This document shows, piece after piece, positions 22,183 through 30,935 of a stretch of DNA of 64,000 bases. Numbering within the stretch: position 1 is the stretch's first letter; each line of letters opens with the position of its first letter. Origin of the DNA: Pseudomonas sputi. GTDB taxonomy: Bacteria; Pseudomonadota; Gammaproteobacteria; Pseudomonadales; Pseudomonadaceae. The position numbers and the translations under genes were made by a program. The DNA is taken from NCBI RefSeq assembly GCF_021603585.1, contig NZ_BQHI01000009.1, positions 62,001-126,000 of the forward strand, in the 5' to 3' direction. The notes beneath the pieces are model-generated. The model saw only the letters and a list, made by a program, of their open reading frames with translations, had not been told where the DNA came from and did not search any database.

Positions 22183-22548
22183 GTGCGCAAATTGGTCTGG
22201 GTAGTCGCGGCACTGGCGTTGGCAGGATGTGGCGAAGGCAGGAGTGTGGATGCGCAAAAGCCGAAACCGGCGACGGTAACTGCGCCTGCTGCGGTGGGGC
22301 CGCAGTGGGATCTGGAAGTGCGCGGTGAAACACCTCAAGCCGTCAGCGACCTCAGCGGCTGGTTGATCGAGCATGCCTTTGTGGCCAGCGTCATCAGGGA
22401 CGCCAGTGGAAAGACCCGGATCCTGCTAGGCCCTTTCAATTCGAAGGCTGACGCCGAGGCGCGCCAGGCGGATGTGAATGCCGCGTTGATCAAGGCGAAG
22501 AAGCAGAACATCGAAACGCTGGTGATTGAGCGCACGGCCGCTCAATAA
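22183..22548 (+). CDS. SPOR-domain lipoprotein
   Basis: A 121-residue lipoprotein from GTG 22183 behind GAGGGAAG. Signal with lipobox LAGC (Cys about residue 16), a short linker, then a SPOR domain (VRGETPQAVSDLSGWLIEH, RILLGPFNSKADAEA). Probably periplasmic and glycan-binding. No obvious operon partners. Confidence 0.8.
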   Translation: MRKLVWVVAALALAGCGEGRSVDAQKPKPATVTAPAAVGPQWDLEVRGETPQAVSDLSGWLIEHAFVASVIRDASGKTRILLGPFNSKADAEARQADVNAALIKAKKQNIETLVIERTAAQ

Positions 22549-22567
22549 GCGATCCATTGAGCGGGGG

Positions 22568-22708
22568 ATGCCTGTCGATACAGTGCCGGTTGGCCAGACG
22601 GTGACACTGACAGATGTCGACATCGAAGAAGAGATTCTGTGGGCGATCGCCGATACGGCTAGCAAGGGATTCTATGGCTGGATCGCCGAAAATCCGCTGC
22701 GGTCATGA
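22568..22708 (+). CDS. small hypothetical protein
   Basis: A 46-residue frame (MPVDTVPVGQTVTLTDVDIE, then ILWAIADTASKGFYGWIAEN) just after the SPOR gene. No family recognised and the ribosome site is poor. It overlaps the following 31-residue frame by four bases (ATGA), which is the main reason to take it seriously. Confidence 0.3.
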   Translation: MPVDTVPVGQTVTLTDVDIEEEILWAIADTASKGFYGWIAENPLRS

Positions 22709-22800
22709 GCCTGCGCAAATACCTGATCAGGGAGCACGGCATCCTTTGCGAGTCGCTCAATCAGTTGGGCTACTGGCGTGACAACAAGTCCGGTGGTTGA
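22705..22800 (+). CDS. very small hypothetical protein
   Basis: A 31-residue frame beginning MSLRKYLIREHGILCE, coupled by an ATGA overlap to the preceding frame and ending directly before a strong terminator. It could be real or a relic; no family recognised. Confidence 0.25.
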   Translation: MSLRKYLIREHGILCESLNQLGYWRDNKSGG

Positions 22801-22804
22801 GCAT

Positions 22805-22840
22805 AAAAAAGGCCTTGAGTTTATCGCTCAAGGCCTTTTC
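22805..22840. terminator. terminator between small genes and endA remnant
   Basis: AAAAAAGGCCTTGAG / CTCAAGGCCTTTTC hairpin with A and T runs on either side, so it can work in both directions. Confidence 0.85.
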
Positions 22841-22854
22841 TTTCGATCAAGCAA

Positions 22855-23187
22855 TCAACCGCAGGCTTTCAGGTTCACCGGGCCGACAAATTCGTTGCCG
22901 CGTCTCATCACGCACGCCACGCTCTGATTGCGCTGGCGTTCCCAGTCCTGCACCGGATAAGTCTTGTTCCAGGCTTCGTACAGTTGCCGGTCCTGCTTCG
23001 ACAGGCGCAATCCGTATTGTTTGCTCATGTAAAAGTAAGTGCGGGCGATCATCCCGCGAATCGAAGGGCGGGGCATGACCTTCTTCGCCTTGAAGTCGAC
23101 CTGAGTCAGGCACGAGCCGTACTGACCCTTTTCGACCGGCAACCAACCGTAGCTGAAATTGCTGCGGTCGCCATTCACCTCGTTATA
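22855..23187 (-). pseudogene. endA: endA remnant: C-terminal half of endonuclease I
   Basis: About 110 codons with clear DNA-specific endonuclease I text: EVNGDRSNFSYG, QVDFKAKKVMP, ARTYFYMSKQYGL, LYEAWNKTYPVQDWE. The family is about 230 residues long; here homology stops abruptly upstream of EVNGD (about 23185) and a TGA stop follows a few codons further out. The missing half carries the signal peptide and the metal-binding catalytic segment, so the product cannot be a working nuclease. The break marks the start of the accessory region. Confidence 0.85.
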
Positions 23188-23189
23188 CG

Positions 23190-23733
23190 GTATTGCATTT
23201 CATTGACACGGCTCGTCATGAAGACAAAATATTCAATAAATTCAACGAATTGCATGCTATTTACGTCGTTATTCTTCCGGCAAAAATCGTGTCAACGTTG
23301 ACATTTTTACCCTGTCGCGCCTGCGCTTAAATCCGACAGACGGTATCGATTTATTAGCCTCCCAAACGATGGTATTCGGCGCCAGTCGACCGACATGATC
23401 GCGGCCCTCATCCAAGAATGCCCCTGACCCAAGCTCTCCATACTCTCAACCCCGCCAACACCAAGCCTTCACTGAAACCCTTGAGCTCCTAACCGCTGCA
23501 TCACCACCATGACCTCCGTCTGCGTGAGCGTGGGCACGTGCTGACGACTACGACCTCTTTCTACAATGACACCAAGCTCTAGAGAAGAACATCATTACCC
23601 AGAGGAACACTCTCGTCATATTGCCGAGTCTGGAACCGCATGCAGTAGTTGCTGTAGTGACTCACGTAGAACTGTGGGGAAGGGGAGTTATAGCGGTAGA
23701 TGAACAAAACGCGCGGATCAGTGAGTACTCAAA
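23190..23733. other. junction region without genes
   Basis: About 540 bases between the cut endA and the first accessory gene. No convincing coding frame. It contains a perfect 14-base palindrome at 23290-23303. No insertion-sequence ends or integrase gene are recognised. Confidence 0.5.
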
Positions 23734-24210
23734 CTATGAGGAAGGCGGAGTTTTGAGGTATCTGCGAACGGTTGTTGCCGATAGCTCCAATGCGCTTCCG
23801 ATCTCGGCAATGGACACTCCAGCATTCTTCATACGAACGGCCTCTGCAGCTTTCTGCGCTGCCCCTGTTCGCGCTGGCCGGCCAGGACGAAGCTTTCCGG
23901 CACTGGAAAGCGCCTCCATCTGTAGATCGATCCCGTCTTTTTTTATCCTGTTCAGTTGCTTCGTAAGACGTTTTAAAGCGTCCGTGAATGGCTCTTGAGA
24001 CTGGAGCGAAGTCGCCATGAGAATCAACACAGCAGCATCAAGCTCCAGGATTGTTGCCAGGCGGATCAGGATATCAATCGTAATGTTCACCTCTCCGCGT
24101 TCTATCCGACCGAGATACGAAAGATCAATAGTGTTCAGATCGTCTTGTGAAAGACCCTTCTCTCTACGCATCACTCGTATTACGACAGCCAACGCTTTTG
24201 CTGCCTCCAT
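23734..24210 (-). CDS. XRE-family transcriptional regulator
   Basis: A 158-residue protein with two DNA-binding regions. The N-terminal one is a Cro/C1-type HTH (residues about 5-60: LAVVIRVMRREKGLSQDDL, DLSYLGRIERGEVNITID). The C-terminal segment GRPARTGAAQKAAEAV, then AGVSIAEIGSALELSATTVRRYL, resembles the second HTH of resolvases. ATG 24210 follows GGGGAAGTTTG. It is divergent from the unknown genes starting at about 24.45 kb and may control them. Confidence 0.8.
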   Translation of the reverse strand: MEAAKALAVVIRVMRREKGLSQDDLNTIDLSYLGRIERGEVNITIDILIRLATILELDAAVLILMATSLQSQEPFTDALKRLTKQLNRIKKDGIDLQMEALSSAGKLRPGRPARTGAAQKAAEAVRMKNAGVSIAEIGSALELSATTVRRYLKTPPSS

Positions 24211-24456
24211 CAAACTTCCCCTAACAAATCGAGGATAAAGCCATATTGCGTTGCGCCATAACACGGGCTATCATCCGTGTTGTGGTGTTTTGTGCTTCAT
24301 CCTTTCCCTGATATCTCGAATCTTGAGTTGGCGTGCAGTGCGAATCGATTGCCCAAAGGGATGTTTTGTTAGTTATCAAGCGTTGGGTTAGATGTTAGTG
24401 ATCCCTACGCGGGGAGCACACCTAACAAATCAGATGTATTGACGGAGATTTTGTGG

Positions 24457-24861
24457 TTGAGCACAGATGAAAACGAAGGTGGCGACGACCTGCGAGGCGG
24501 CCCCGGTGAATCTCGCCAGGGATCGATGGACTCAGACGAAATTCTCATCGAACTCGTCAGGGGGCTCTATCCGCGTAAGCCTTACTGTTTAGTCGAGGAT
24601 TGGACAGTTTTCCGCGTCGAAGCCACAGAAGACGAGCTGAGCAAGATCCAAGCAGCTGGCCAGTTACCCATGATCGTTTTTGCACATAACGTCCTGTTTG
24701 ATAGCCAAAGAAGATTTGATGTTGGCGACTGGGTACGTTCCACATTCGCGACCTCGTTTGAAGACGGCTTCCTATTTGAGACTAGGAACACGGTTTACGT
24801 GCTCAAGGGTGTAGGCCATGAGAAGAAGGCGAGTTTGGAAACCATCTTTTCCTTTTTCTAA
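24457..24861 (+). CDS. hypothetical protein, DUF6957-like
   Basis: About 134 residues. The core (YPRKPYCLVEDWTVFRVEAT, LPMIVFAHNVLFDSQRRFD, GDWVRSTFATSF) resembles the DUF6957 family of Pseudomonas proteins as I remember it; function unknown. The start is uncertain: TTG 24457 follows GGAG at 24443-24446, TTG 24439 and ATG 24526 are alternatives. First of three closely spaced genes on this strand. Confidence 0.6.
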   Translation: MSTDENEGGDDLRGGPGESRQGSMDSDEILIELVRGLYPRKPYCLVEDWTVFRVEATEDELSKIQAAGQLPMIVFAHNVLFDSQRRFDVGDWVRSTFATSFEDGFLFETRNTVYVLKGVGHEKKASLETIFSFF

Positions 24862-24900
24862 TCCAGTGGCTGCGGCCGTTGCAAATATCAGAGATTAGAC

Positions 24901-25347
24901 ATGTTCAGAACTCAAGACAGCGACCTTTTAGGAGTACCCGGGATGTTCGGGGCAGGCCTGGCGCACTGGCACACCGTGTCGCGAGTGCTCCGAATGCACT
25001 GGTACTACGTCACTGTTCAACATGAGTTGGAAGGCCGACAGGTCGAATACGAGTTGATGATCAACGATGAACATCAGCTGGAAGCGATATTGAACTCCCA
25101 CGACCCCAAAAAGGTGGTGATCGGTGCTCAAGTAGTAACCCCGGCCTACATGAGTGGGAGAGGGATACCGAGTATGGAGCCACTTACCAGGGTGTCTGTG
25201 GGGGTAGATGAACTCGGGTGCGTCGTTTGCGTTATAGAAGTAGAAAGCGGTGCCGTGTACCACGACTCGCATCGTCAAAATTTCAACCGAGCATTGGTTT
25301 CCAATTTGAAAGAAATTTTCCACTCAAGTCGCATTCGTCCAGTCTGA
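24901..25347 (+). CDS. hypothetical protein
   Basis: A 148-residue soluble protein with no family recognised. It has an N-terminal aromatic block (HWHTVSRVLRMHWYYVTVQH) and a mixed alpha/beta look. It lies 39 bases after the DUF6957-like gene and 29 bases before the next gene, so it is probably cotranscribed. Base use is poorer in G+C than the backbone. Confidence 0.6.
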   Translation: MFRTQDSDLLGVPGMFGAGLAHWHTVSRVLRMHWYYVTVQHELEGRQVEYELMINDEHQLEAILNSHDPKKVVIGAQVVTPAYMSGRGIPSMEPLTRVSVGVDELGCVVCVIEVESGAVYHDSHRQNFNRALVSNLKEIFHSSRIRPV

Positions 25348-25376
25348 AGCTGACCACGGCCAAACGGAGCTTTCGT

Positions 25377-25754
25377 ATGAGCGGTACCGAAATGACGTTT
25401 CACAGCAAACGACTATCTGATTTCGACCTACTTCGAATTCACAAGGCGCAAGCGCAAGGTTTTGATCTTCCAGTTACGGCTTATCTCAATCATGTGGCCA
25501 TCGTTGGTAAAAGTGCGATGGGAGTCGTCTTCGGCCACGTACGAAAAGGCCCATTGGGCCGCTTCGATGATGGTCACTACATGCGTACCTCTGACATCGT
25601 TTGCGCCCGACGTGAAGGTCGATTTTGGGTTCTCAAAACAGTCAACTCGCGATACGTCATCGCGACGTTTCAGCGTGACATCGGACGAAAAACCCTTCGC
25701 AACTTTCTGATGGTTTCTAGCCAAGCAATGCAAGAGTCCACCTCCATTCAGTGA
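25377..25754 (+). CDS. hypothetical protein
   Basis: A 125-residue protein, family not recognised. Basic, with FDLPVTAYLNHVAIVGKSAM and MRTSDIVCARREGRFWVLKT. The frame is open upstream, but ATG 25377 has a GGAG site seven bases before it and does not overlap the preceding gene. Third gene of the probable operon. Confidence 0.55.
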   Translation: MSGTEMTFHSKRLSDFDLLRIHKAQAQGFDLPVTAYLNHVAIVGKSAMGVVFGHVRKGPLGRFDDGHYMRTSDIVCARREGRFWVLKTVNSRYVIATFQRDIGRKTLRNFLMVSSQAMQESTSIQ

Positions 25755-25842
25755 GCTTCGAGGTGCAAGTCAAGGAGGAGAAAAAGGCTATTACATCTAA
25801 AACCTCTTCCGTGTTATTCGAGCAAGGAGCGTAATGGCAATA

Positions 25843-26100
25843 TTAGATTGGTTCTGGTACTAGCTCGATCCGGAGGACTTTTACTTTGGCTTGAGCGCAA
25901 AGCAAACTTTCACCATCCTCCGCATAATTCCTCTTGGCTTCGAAGGCTGCTTCGATCTCGTGCAGGTTGCTGCAGTCCTGAAAATCAGACGTGTCAGTCG
26001 TCACGTATTCGTGGCACACGCTACTCAATGCAGAACCATTGGCCCATAAGTCGTCGGGTATAGTCGTGTCGATGTGAATCAAGCTGATAAGAAATTTCAT
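25843..26100 (-). CDS. small hypothetical protein
   Basis: An 85-residue frame, MKFLISLIHIDTTIPDDLW at the start, four Cys overall; no family recognised. An AAGGG site lies six bases before ATG 26100. It lies between genes of the other strand. Could be real or chance. Confidence 0.4.
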   Translation of the reverse strand: MKFLISLIHIDTTIPDDLWANGSALSSVCHEYVTTDTSDFQDCSNLHEIEAAFEAKRNYAEDGESLLCAQAKVKVLRIELVPEPI

Positions 26101-26322
26101 GCGGCGCCCTTAAAGATTTGTTCCTGAATATAGAAAGGTGGGCGTCGTGCACAAGGTCAATAATTGTTGGCCATTGGTCAATATGAATTGTGTTGTTCGT
26201 ACAGTCTTTTTAGACGGGGCGGTGTGCTCAGAAAATATTTTTGATTGGCGCTAAAGTATTCTCGGTTTTGAGCCGTTTAACAAATAAACAACAAAATAAA
26301 CGTACTGAGAGGCTCAAGATAT

Positions 26323-26979
26323 ATGGCTACCATCACCCCACAAAAAACAATTTACCCACTGGACTTTTTCCGAGGCAGAATAGCCTACGAGATTTCTAGT
26401 CATGTAGGCGCCTTCAGGGATGGAGACGAGGTTGTGCTCAAAGTTGATGAGTACACCTACCACTTGAGCCCAGCAAAAGCCGATCTCCTGGCTCAAGGCT
26501 TTCTAATGGCAGCTCTACGCACTCGTCTTCGACGTTTCGATATGCCATGGCGTAATGGACAGATCCATAATGTAAGTGCAATGCCCAAAAAAGCTTTCCA
26601 GAGGGGAGTGGCAATGGGGATGGGGTTCCATGACATCACACTCCCCGAGTCAGAAAAATTTATCGCGACGGGTTGGCTTTACGAGGGAACTGGGGAGGAT
26701 TTGGATTACCCCGCAAACGTGGTGTTTCTTAAAACCAGGCGGGATGGCGTTGTGGAATTCAGTAAGGGAAACGATGAATTTCTTTTGAGCCCAAAGCAAG
26801 CCGTTCAGCTCTGCTTGGAGCTTGCAGATTCTTCCAGTTCACTTGTCACGCGTGTCTGGAGTATTTGGGACAGGCATATCGAGTGGAGTACCGGGCGCGC
26901 AGCATCGGATAAAGCCTCTTTCGATCTGGCGAATAAGGCACTGTTTGAGTATCTGAAGTCTTACAAATCCTTCGCTTGA
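26323..26979 (+). CDS. hypothetical protein with an internal repeat
   Basis: A 218-residue protein without a recognised family. Two segments look alike: DEVVLKVDEYTYHLSPAKAD (about residues 35-54) and DGVVEFSKGNDEFLLSPKQA (about 140-159), each followed by a helix, suggesting a duplicated small domain. ATG 26323 is preceded by GAGAGGCTC. The upstream region is A+T-rich, consistent with acquired DNA. Confidence 0.6.
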   Translation: MATITPQKTIYPLDFFRGRIAYEISSHVGAFRDGDEVVLKVDEYTYHLSPAKADLLAQGFLMAALRTRLRRFDMPWRNGQIHNVSAMPKKAFQRGVAMGMGFHDITLPESEKFIATGWLYEGTGEDLDYPANVVFLKTRRDGVVEFSKGNDEFLLSPKQAVQLCLELADSSSSLVTRVWSIWDRHIEWSTGRAASDKASFDLANKALFEYLKSYKSFA

Positions 26980-27018
26980 GATTCGCACTGATGTTATCTG
27001 AGAACTGAGATGTATTCA

Positions 27019-27409
27019 TTATGGTTGTCGTAGATCAAATGTCGGCATACGTCTCGTACTTTTTTGCGGGTTTAGGATACAGCGACCCTTGATCTGAGTT
27101 CTCGCGACGTCATCTTCCAGCGTCTCTCTGGCGTCGTAATCTGCCTGCCTTGCAGGATGTAGTAACAGACCGAGTCTAGTAGCAGCTTTGTACTCTGCGA
27201 CCTCGCCTGTCACGCCCAGCGGCTTGCCAGTCAAGCGATAGAATCTACGCGCAAGCACCTTGGCTTCTTTCACGATTTCTAGGATTTCTAGGATTTCATC
27301 CTGGATCAATGCAGCCTGTTGAAGTTCGTTGCCATGACTGAGTTCAGTCTTCTGCAAACGCCTCGAGTGCAGTGAGCAGCTTGGCAAGCTCCGCCAAGTT
27401 CGGCATCAT
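27019..27409 (-). pseudogene. DUF6998-like gene, frameshifted and truncated
   Basis: Starts at ATG 27409, 16 bases after the helicase stop: MMPNLAELAKLLTALEAF in one frame, which hits TGA at 27346. The following text in another frame is good protein: ALIQDEILEILEIVKEAKVL, FYRLTGKPLGVTGEVAEYKA, RTQIKGRCI. GKPLGVTGEVAEY with IKGR near the end is what I recall of the DUF6998 family. Translation ends at FDLRQP, where the family continues, so both a frameshift and a 3' truncation are seen. Last position of the Shango-like operon. Confidence 0.6.
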
Positions 27410-27424
27410 TTCATTGGGATTTGT

Positions 27425-29665
27425 TCAGGTTGCGGCGTGCGTTTGCGCAAACTCGATCGCGGTTGGGATATCCAATGAAATCGAGGCAAATGATTTCATC
27501 AGTAATGATTCGGGCAATGCCCAATCCCATTTTTCGCGCAGCATGTTTTCCACGTCTGCAAGTATCGATTCCAGATCGTTTGCATCCAGTTCACCTACGT
27601 CCTTGAGTGCCGCCAATGTCCGTTGGATATCGGCGTCAATCTCAATCGCCAAGCCCGCGTTATCACACGGAAGCCCCACATGATTGAGTAAAAGACGAAG
27701 CGCATCGTTGGCGTAATCACCCAGCCAACTGATCAGATAGCATCTGCCACCAGACTCAATGAGGTAGCGTTCACCGATGCCTAACGCGTTGAATGTCTTT
27801 TTGGCTTCGTCGAGTAACGCTTGGGCATCGCGGTCTATGAATGGGCAGGGATTAGGGTCTGCGAGGACAGCTCGCATTTCCTTGCGCACGTTGTCATGCA
27901 CCATGGCGCCTAAGCCGTCGAAAAGAGGAGGGGCGCCCCCGCGTGCTGGGGCTACGATGATGACCTTAGCCTGAAGATCCACATCACGAACCTGCCACCG
28001 TCGGCCACCGAAGATGATGCGCTGATCCTTTGTCAAAGGCCTGCTGACGGGGACAGAGCCTAGGGCTTTACCGTCGCACACCAGGCGGAACTCCTCATCG
28101 CTAATAAAGGCGCTATAGAACTCATAGTGGTTGATCAGGCGCTCACCGACTGTCCCGGGCAGCAATAAGCCCGAGCTGTCTTGGATGATGAGTTCATGTT
28201 CTCCCAGCGATTTGAGCAGCTTGAGAAAGTCGGGCTTTTCTACGTTCTGGAATGCCGCTTCAGCCACCAAGTGTTTCCAAAGATCAGCCGCAGTTGCACC
28301 ACCACACTGAGCAATCACAGAAAGGCATTGCTGAACGAGTGTGGAAGCATGAAGTCCCTGAGTCCGGGGAGGTTCGAACCATCCACCAAGCAACAAACGA
28401 ACCATAGCAATGGTCTGAACCAAACTTTGGCGTAATTGATCCGAAAGGCTGGAGTTATCCTTGAGTGGCGACTCCTTGCAGTAAACGCGCAAGACCGCGT
28501 TCTCCCCCGGTCGCCTACCCGATCGACCCAGTCTCTGTCGCAAGCTGGCCACCGAGGGTGGGGCGCCAATCTGTACTACTGTCTTGATGCTACCGATATC
28601 TATGCCGAGCTCCAGCGTCGTAGTACAGATGGCTGATGCTGCTTGGCCGCCTGCCTTGAGGGCGTGCTCAGCTTGCTCGCGCAAGTCTTTCGAAAGGCTG
28701 CCGTGGTGGGGCCAGAACTCATTGGGCACACCATCTTTCTCACAACGCCGCCGCAACTGATCTGCGTACCATTCAACTTGCTGCCGGCTGTTTGGGAAAA
28801 TCAGATTGTTGCTACCGCGCAATACCTTGTAGAGATGGTCAGCGATCGCAAAGTCGGGACTTGCCTTGTTTTCCGTTTCGTCTTCTTCGCTTTGTGCGTC
28901 AGCAGATTGGATGAGAAGCTTTTTAAGCTCGCTCATGGGAGGCTGGATGTAACCGCGCACCTGTACCTGGAGTGTCTGGCCTGAGTTTTCAGACTTAATG
29001 ACGGTTACTCCTCCTGCGTCTGCAGAACGAAGAAACTCCTTAGCTAAACTCATTTTGCCGAGCGTGGCTGAAAGCCCGACCCTGGGGAGACGGCGTCTGA
29101 CAACGAGCTCTACTCGGTGCATCAAGGATTGAAGCTGTTTGCCTCGCTCACTTCCAATGAATGCATGCAACTCGTCCACGACGATATAACGCAGGTTCTG
29201 GAACACTCCGGCAAGACTGGAGCCTCGGTTGACGAACAGAGCCTCCAGGGATTCAGGCGTGATCAGTAGCACCCCTTCAGGCGACTTAAGGAAGCGATGC
29301 TTTTTACTTGATGAAATGTCGCCATGCCAAGCCACCACGGGAATTTCGAGCTGCTCACAGAGGCGGCCTAGTCTGTCCCATTGATCATTGATCAAGGCTT
29401 TAAGTGGACTGATGTACAGCACAGAGCCGGGAGGGTCATTGTGGTTGAGTAAATGGGTCAGGATGGGGAGAAACGCGGCCTCGGTTTTCCCCGCCGCCGT
29501 TGCGGCGGCAATGATGACATCCTGATCGGCATCCACCAGTACTGGCACAGCCCTTTCCTGGGCGTCACGTAAGGACGTCCAGCCTTCAGCCCAAATCCAT
29601 CGCTGAATACGGGGTTCCAGCTGGTCGAATCCCGATGACTCAGAGTGTGAAGGTGGCAAGTTCAT
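27425..29665 (-). CDS. sngC: SngC-like DEAD/DEAH-box helicase of a Shango defence system
   Basis: A 746-residue superfamily 2 helicase of the Lhr-like type. Walker A AAATAAGKTEAAF (about residues 51-63), DELH box in VVDELHAFIGSERGKQL, motif III GLSATLG, and motif VI QRLGRSGRRPG in the second RecA-like domain, followed by a winged-helix-like region and a C-terminal extension. It overlaps the ATPase gene by 26 bases, so translation is coupled. TerB-protein/ATPase/helicase is the reported gene content of the Shango anti-phage system. Confidence 0.85.
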   Translation of the reverse strand: MNLPPSHSESSGFDQLEPRIQRWIWAEGWTSLRDAQERAVPVLVDADQDVIIAAATAAGKTEAAFLPILTHLLNHNDPPGSVLYISPLKALINDQWDRLGRLCEQLEIPVVAWHGDISSSKKHRFLKSPEGVLLITPESLEALFVNRGSSLAGVFQNLRYIVVDELHAFIGSERGKQLQSLMHRVELVVRRRLPRVGLSATLGKMSLAKEFLRSADAGGVTVIKSENSGQTLQVQVRGYIQPPMSELKKLLIQSADAQSEEDETENKASPDFAIADHLYKVLRGSNNLIFPNSRQQVEWYADQLRRRCEKDGVPNEFWPHHGSLSKDLREQAEHALKAGGQAASAICTTTLELGIDIGSIKTVVQIGAPPSVASLRQRLGRSGRRPGENAVLRVYCKESPLKDNSSLSDQLRQSLVQTIAMVRLLLGGWFEPPRTQGLHASTLVQQCLSVIAQCGGATAADLWKHLVAEAAFQNVEKPDFLKLLKSLGEHELIIQDSSGLLLPGTVGERLINHYEFYSAFISDEEFRLVCDGKALGSVPVSRPLTKDQRIIFGGRRWQVRDVDLQAKVIIVAPARGGAPPLFDGLGAMVHDNVRKEMRAVLADPNPCPFIDRDAQALLDEAKKTFNALGIGERYLIESGGRCYLISWLGDYANDALRLLLNHVGLPCDNAGLAIEIDADIQRTLAALKDVGELDANDLESILADVENMLREKWDWALPESLLMKSFASISLDIPTAIEFAQTHAAT

Positions 29666-30935
29666 CGTCCGTGTCGACTTTCGTGTCTTCTTCTGCGCCC
29701 AGGTCTTTGGCTACCTCGACACCTCCCAGCAGCGTTTTCCAGTCAGCTCCCGGGTTCTGCTCCAAGATGGCTAGCAGATTGATAAATGCAGTGATCGTGG
29801 TGCGCGGCGTGCGGAAGTAGGCTTCACCCAAGCGCTGATTACAGTGCGCCATAAAAAGGGGGAGCGCTTCGTCAGGTAGTAGATATTTTTCGACATCGCC
29901 GCCCGCGTAAACATGGCGAAGCTTCTGCAGCAGTACATAGAAGTCTTCGGGGGTGAGGCTGGTCAGACGAATCACCGGGCCCGAGAGATCCACCAGCCCT
30001 GACTTGGCAAACGAGTTCTCTGCCAAGCGCGATTGCAGGGCAGGGTAGCTAAACAGACCTCGACGAGTGTCCATCAAGAACTCTGGGGTGCCGCCCAAGA
30101 CGAATCCGAGCCCCTCAGACGACCCTTGCAGCGAATCATTGAGGATGCGCAGTATCTGCTCGTAGTTGGCATTGCGTGCCTGCGTGTTGGCCAGCTTGTA
30201 GAGGTTGACCAACTCGTCGAGGCAGATCATCAGACCGCCAAAACCTGCGAGTCTGACGAATCTCGAAAGCAGCTTGAGCTGGTCGTAGACGGAGGCATCA
30301 TCAATGATGGTTCGCACACCCAAGGCTGTGCGGGCATCGGTCTTGGTGGTGAACTCGCCACGCAACCAGCGAATGGCATCAGCCTTGAGTTGTTCGTTGC
30401 CTTCCTCGAAACCTCGGCAATATGCGGCGATTACTTCAGCGAAATCGTAGCCGTTGACCATCTCGGTCAATTCAGCCAGGTGTGCTCGAATGACAGTCTC
30501 ACTGTCTGTGCCTGCCGCCTTGGCTTCCGTTTTGGCCTGCGAGATAAATTTCTCAACAATGCCTTGCATCGCACCACCGTCTGGCTTGGTGCGCGTCGAC
30601 ATGTTCTTGGCCAGCTCGGAGTAAAGCGAGCGTGCTTGACCTCCGGTGGCGTGCAACCTGCGATCCGGGTTTAAGTCAGCGTGCATGGTGACGAGTTTGC
30701 GCTCCATGGCGATGGCTCGAACCAAGTTCAAAAAGAACGTCTTGCCTGCACCGTACTCACCAATCACCACTCGAAATGCCGATCCGCTCTCAACCAGGCG
30801 ATTGACGTCCTTGATCAGCGCATCCAGCTCTCCCACCCGGCCAACCTGAATTAAGTGTTGGCCGACGCGTGGAACAACGCCTGCACGCAACGATTGGATG
30901 ACCGCGTCGCGATCCTTGGCTCTGATAGTGCTCAT
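29640..30935 (-). CDS. sngB: SngB-like ATPase of a Shango defence system
   Basis: A 431-residue P-loop ATPase of the BREX-type ATP-binding (DUF2791) group: Walker A GEYGAGKTFFLNLV (about residues 59-72), Walker B LMICLDELVNLYK (about 236-248), and a conserved LGGTPEFLMDTRRG near the C-terminal part. Begins within the last four bases of the TerB-protein gene (ATGA) and overlaps the helicase gene by 26 bases. Expected to work with the helicase on phage DNA; that is inference from the system, not from this sequence. Confidence 0.85.
   Translation of the reverse strand: MSTIRAKDRDAVIQSLRAGVVPRVGQHLIQVGRVGELDALIKDVNRLVESGSAFRVVIGEYGAGKTFFLNLVRAIAMERKLVTMHADLNPDRRLHATGGQARSLYSELAKNMSTRTKPDGGAMQGIVEKFISQAKTEAKAAGTDSETVIRAHLAELTEMVNGYDFAEVIAAYCRGFEEGNEQLKADAIRWLRGEFTTKTDARTALGVRTIIDDASVYDQLKLLSRFVRLAGFGGLMICLDELVNLYKLANTQARNANYEQILRILNDSLQGSSEGLGFVLGGTPEFLMDTRRGLFSYPALQSRLAENSFAKSGLVDLSGPVIRLTSLTPEDFYVLLQKLRHVYAGGDVEKYLLPDEALPLFMAHCNQRLGEAYFRTPRTTITAFINLLAILEQNPGADWKTLLGGVEVAKDLGAEEDTKVDTDDELATFTL

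Noticed and set aside
27277-27300. Short tandem repeat (CTAGGATTT-like units)
   Set aside because: It is the coding of a repeated ILEIL segment in the DUF6998-like gene, not an independent repeat element.
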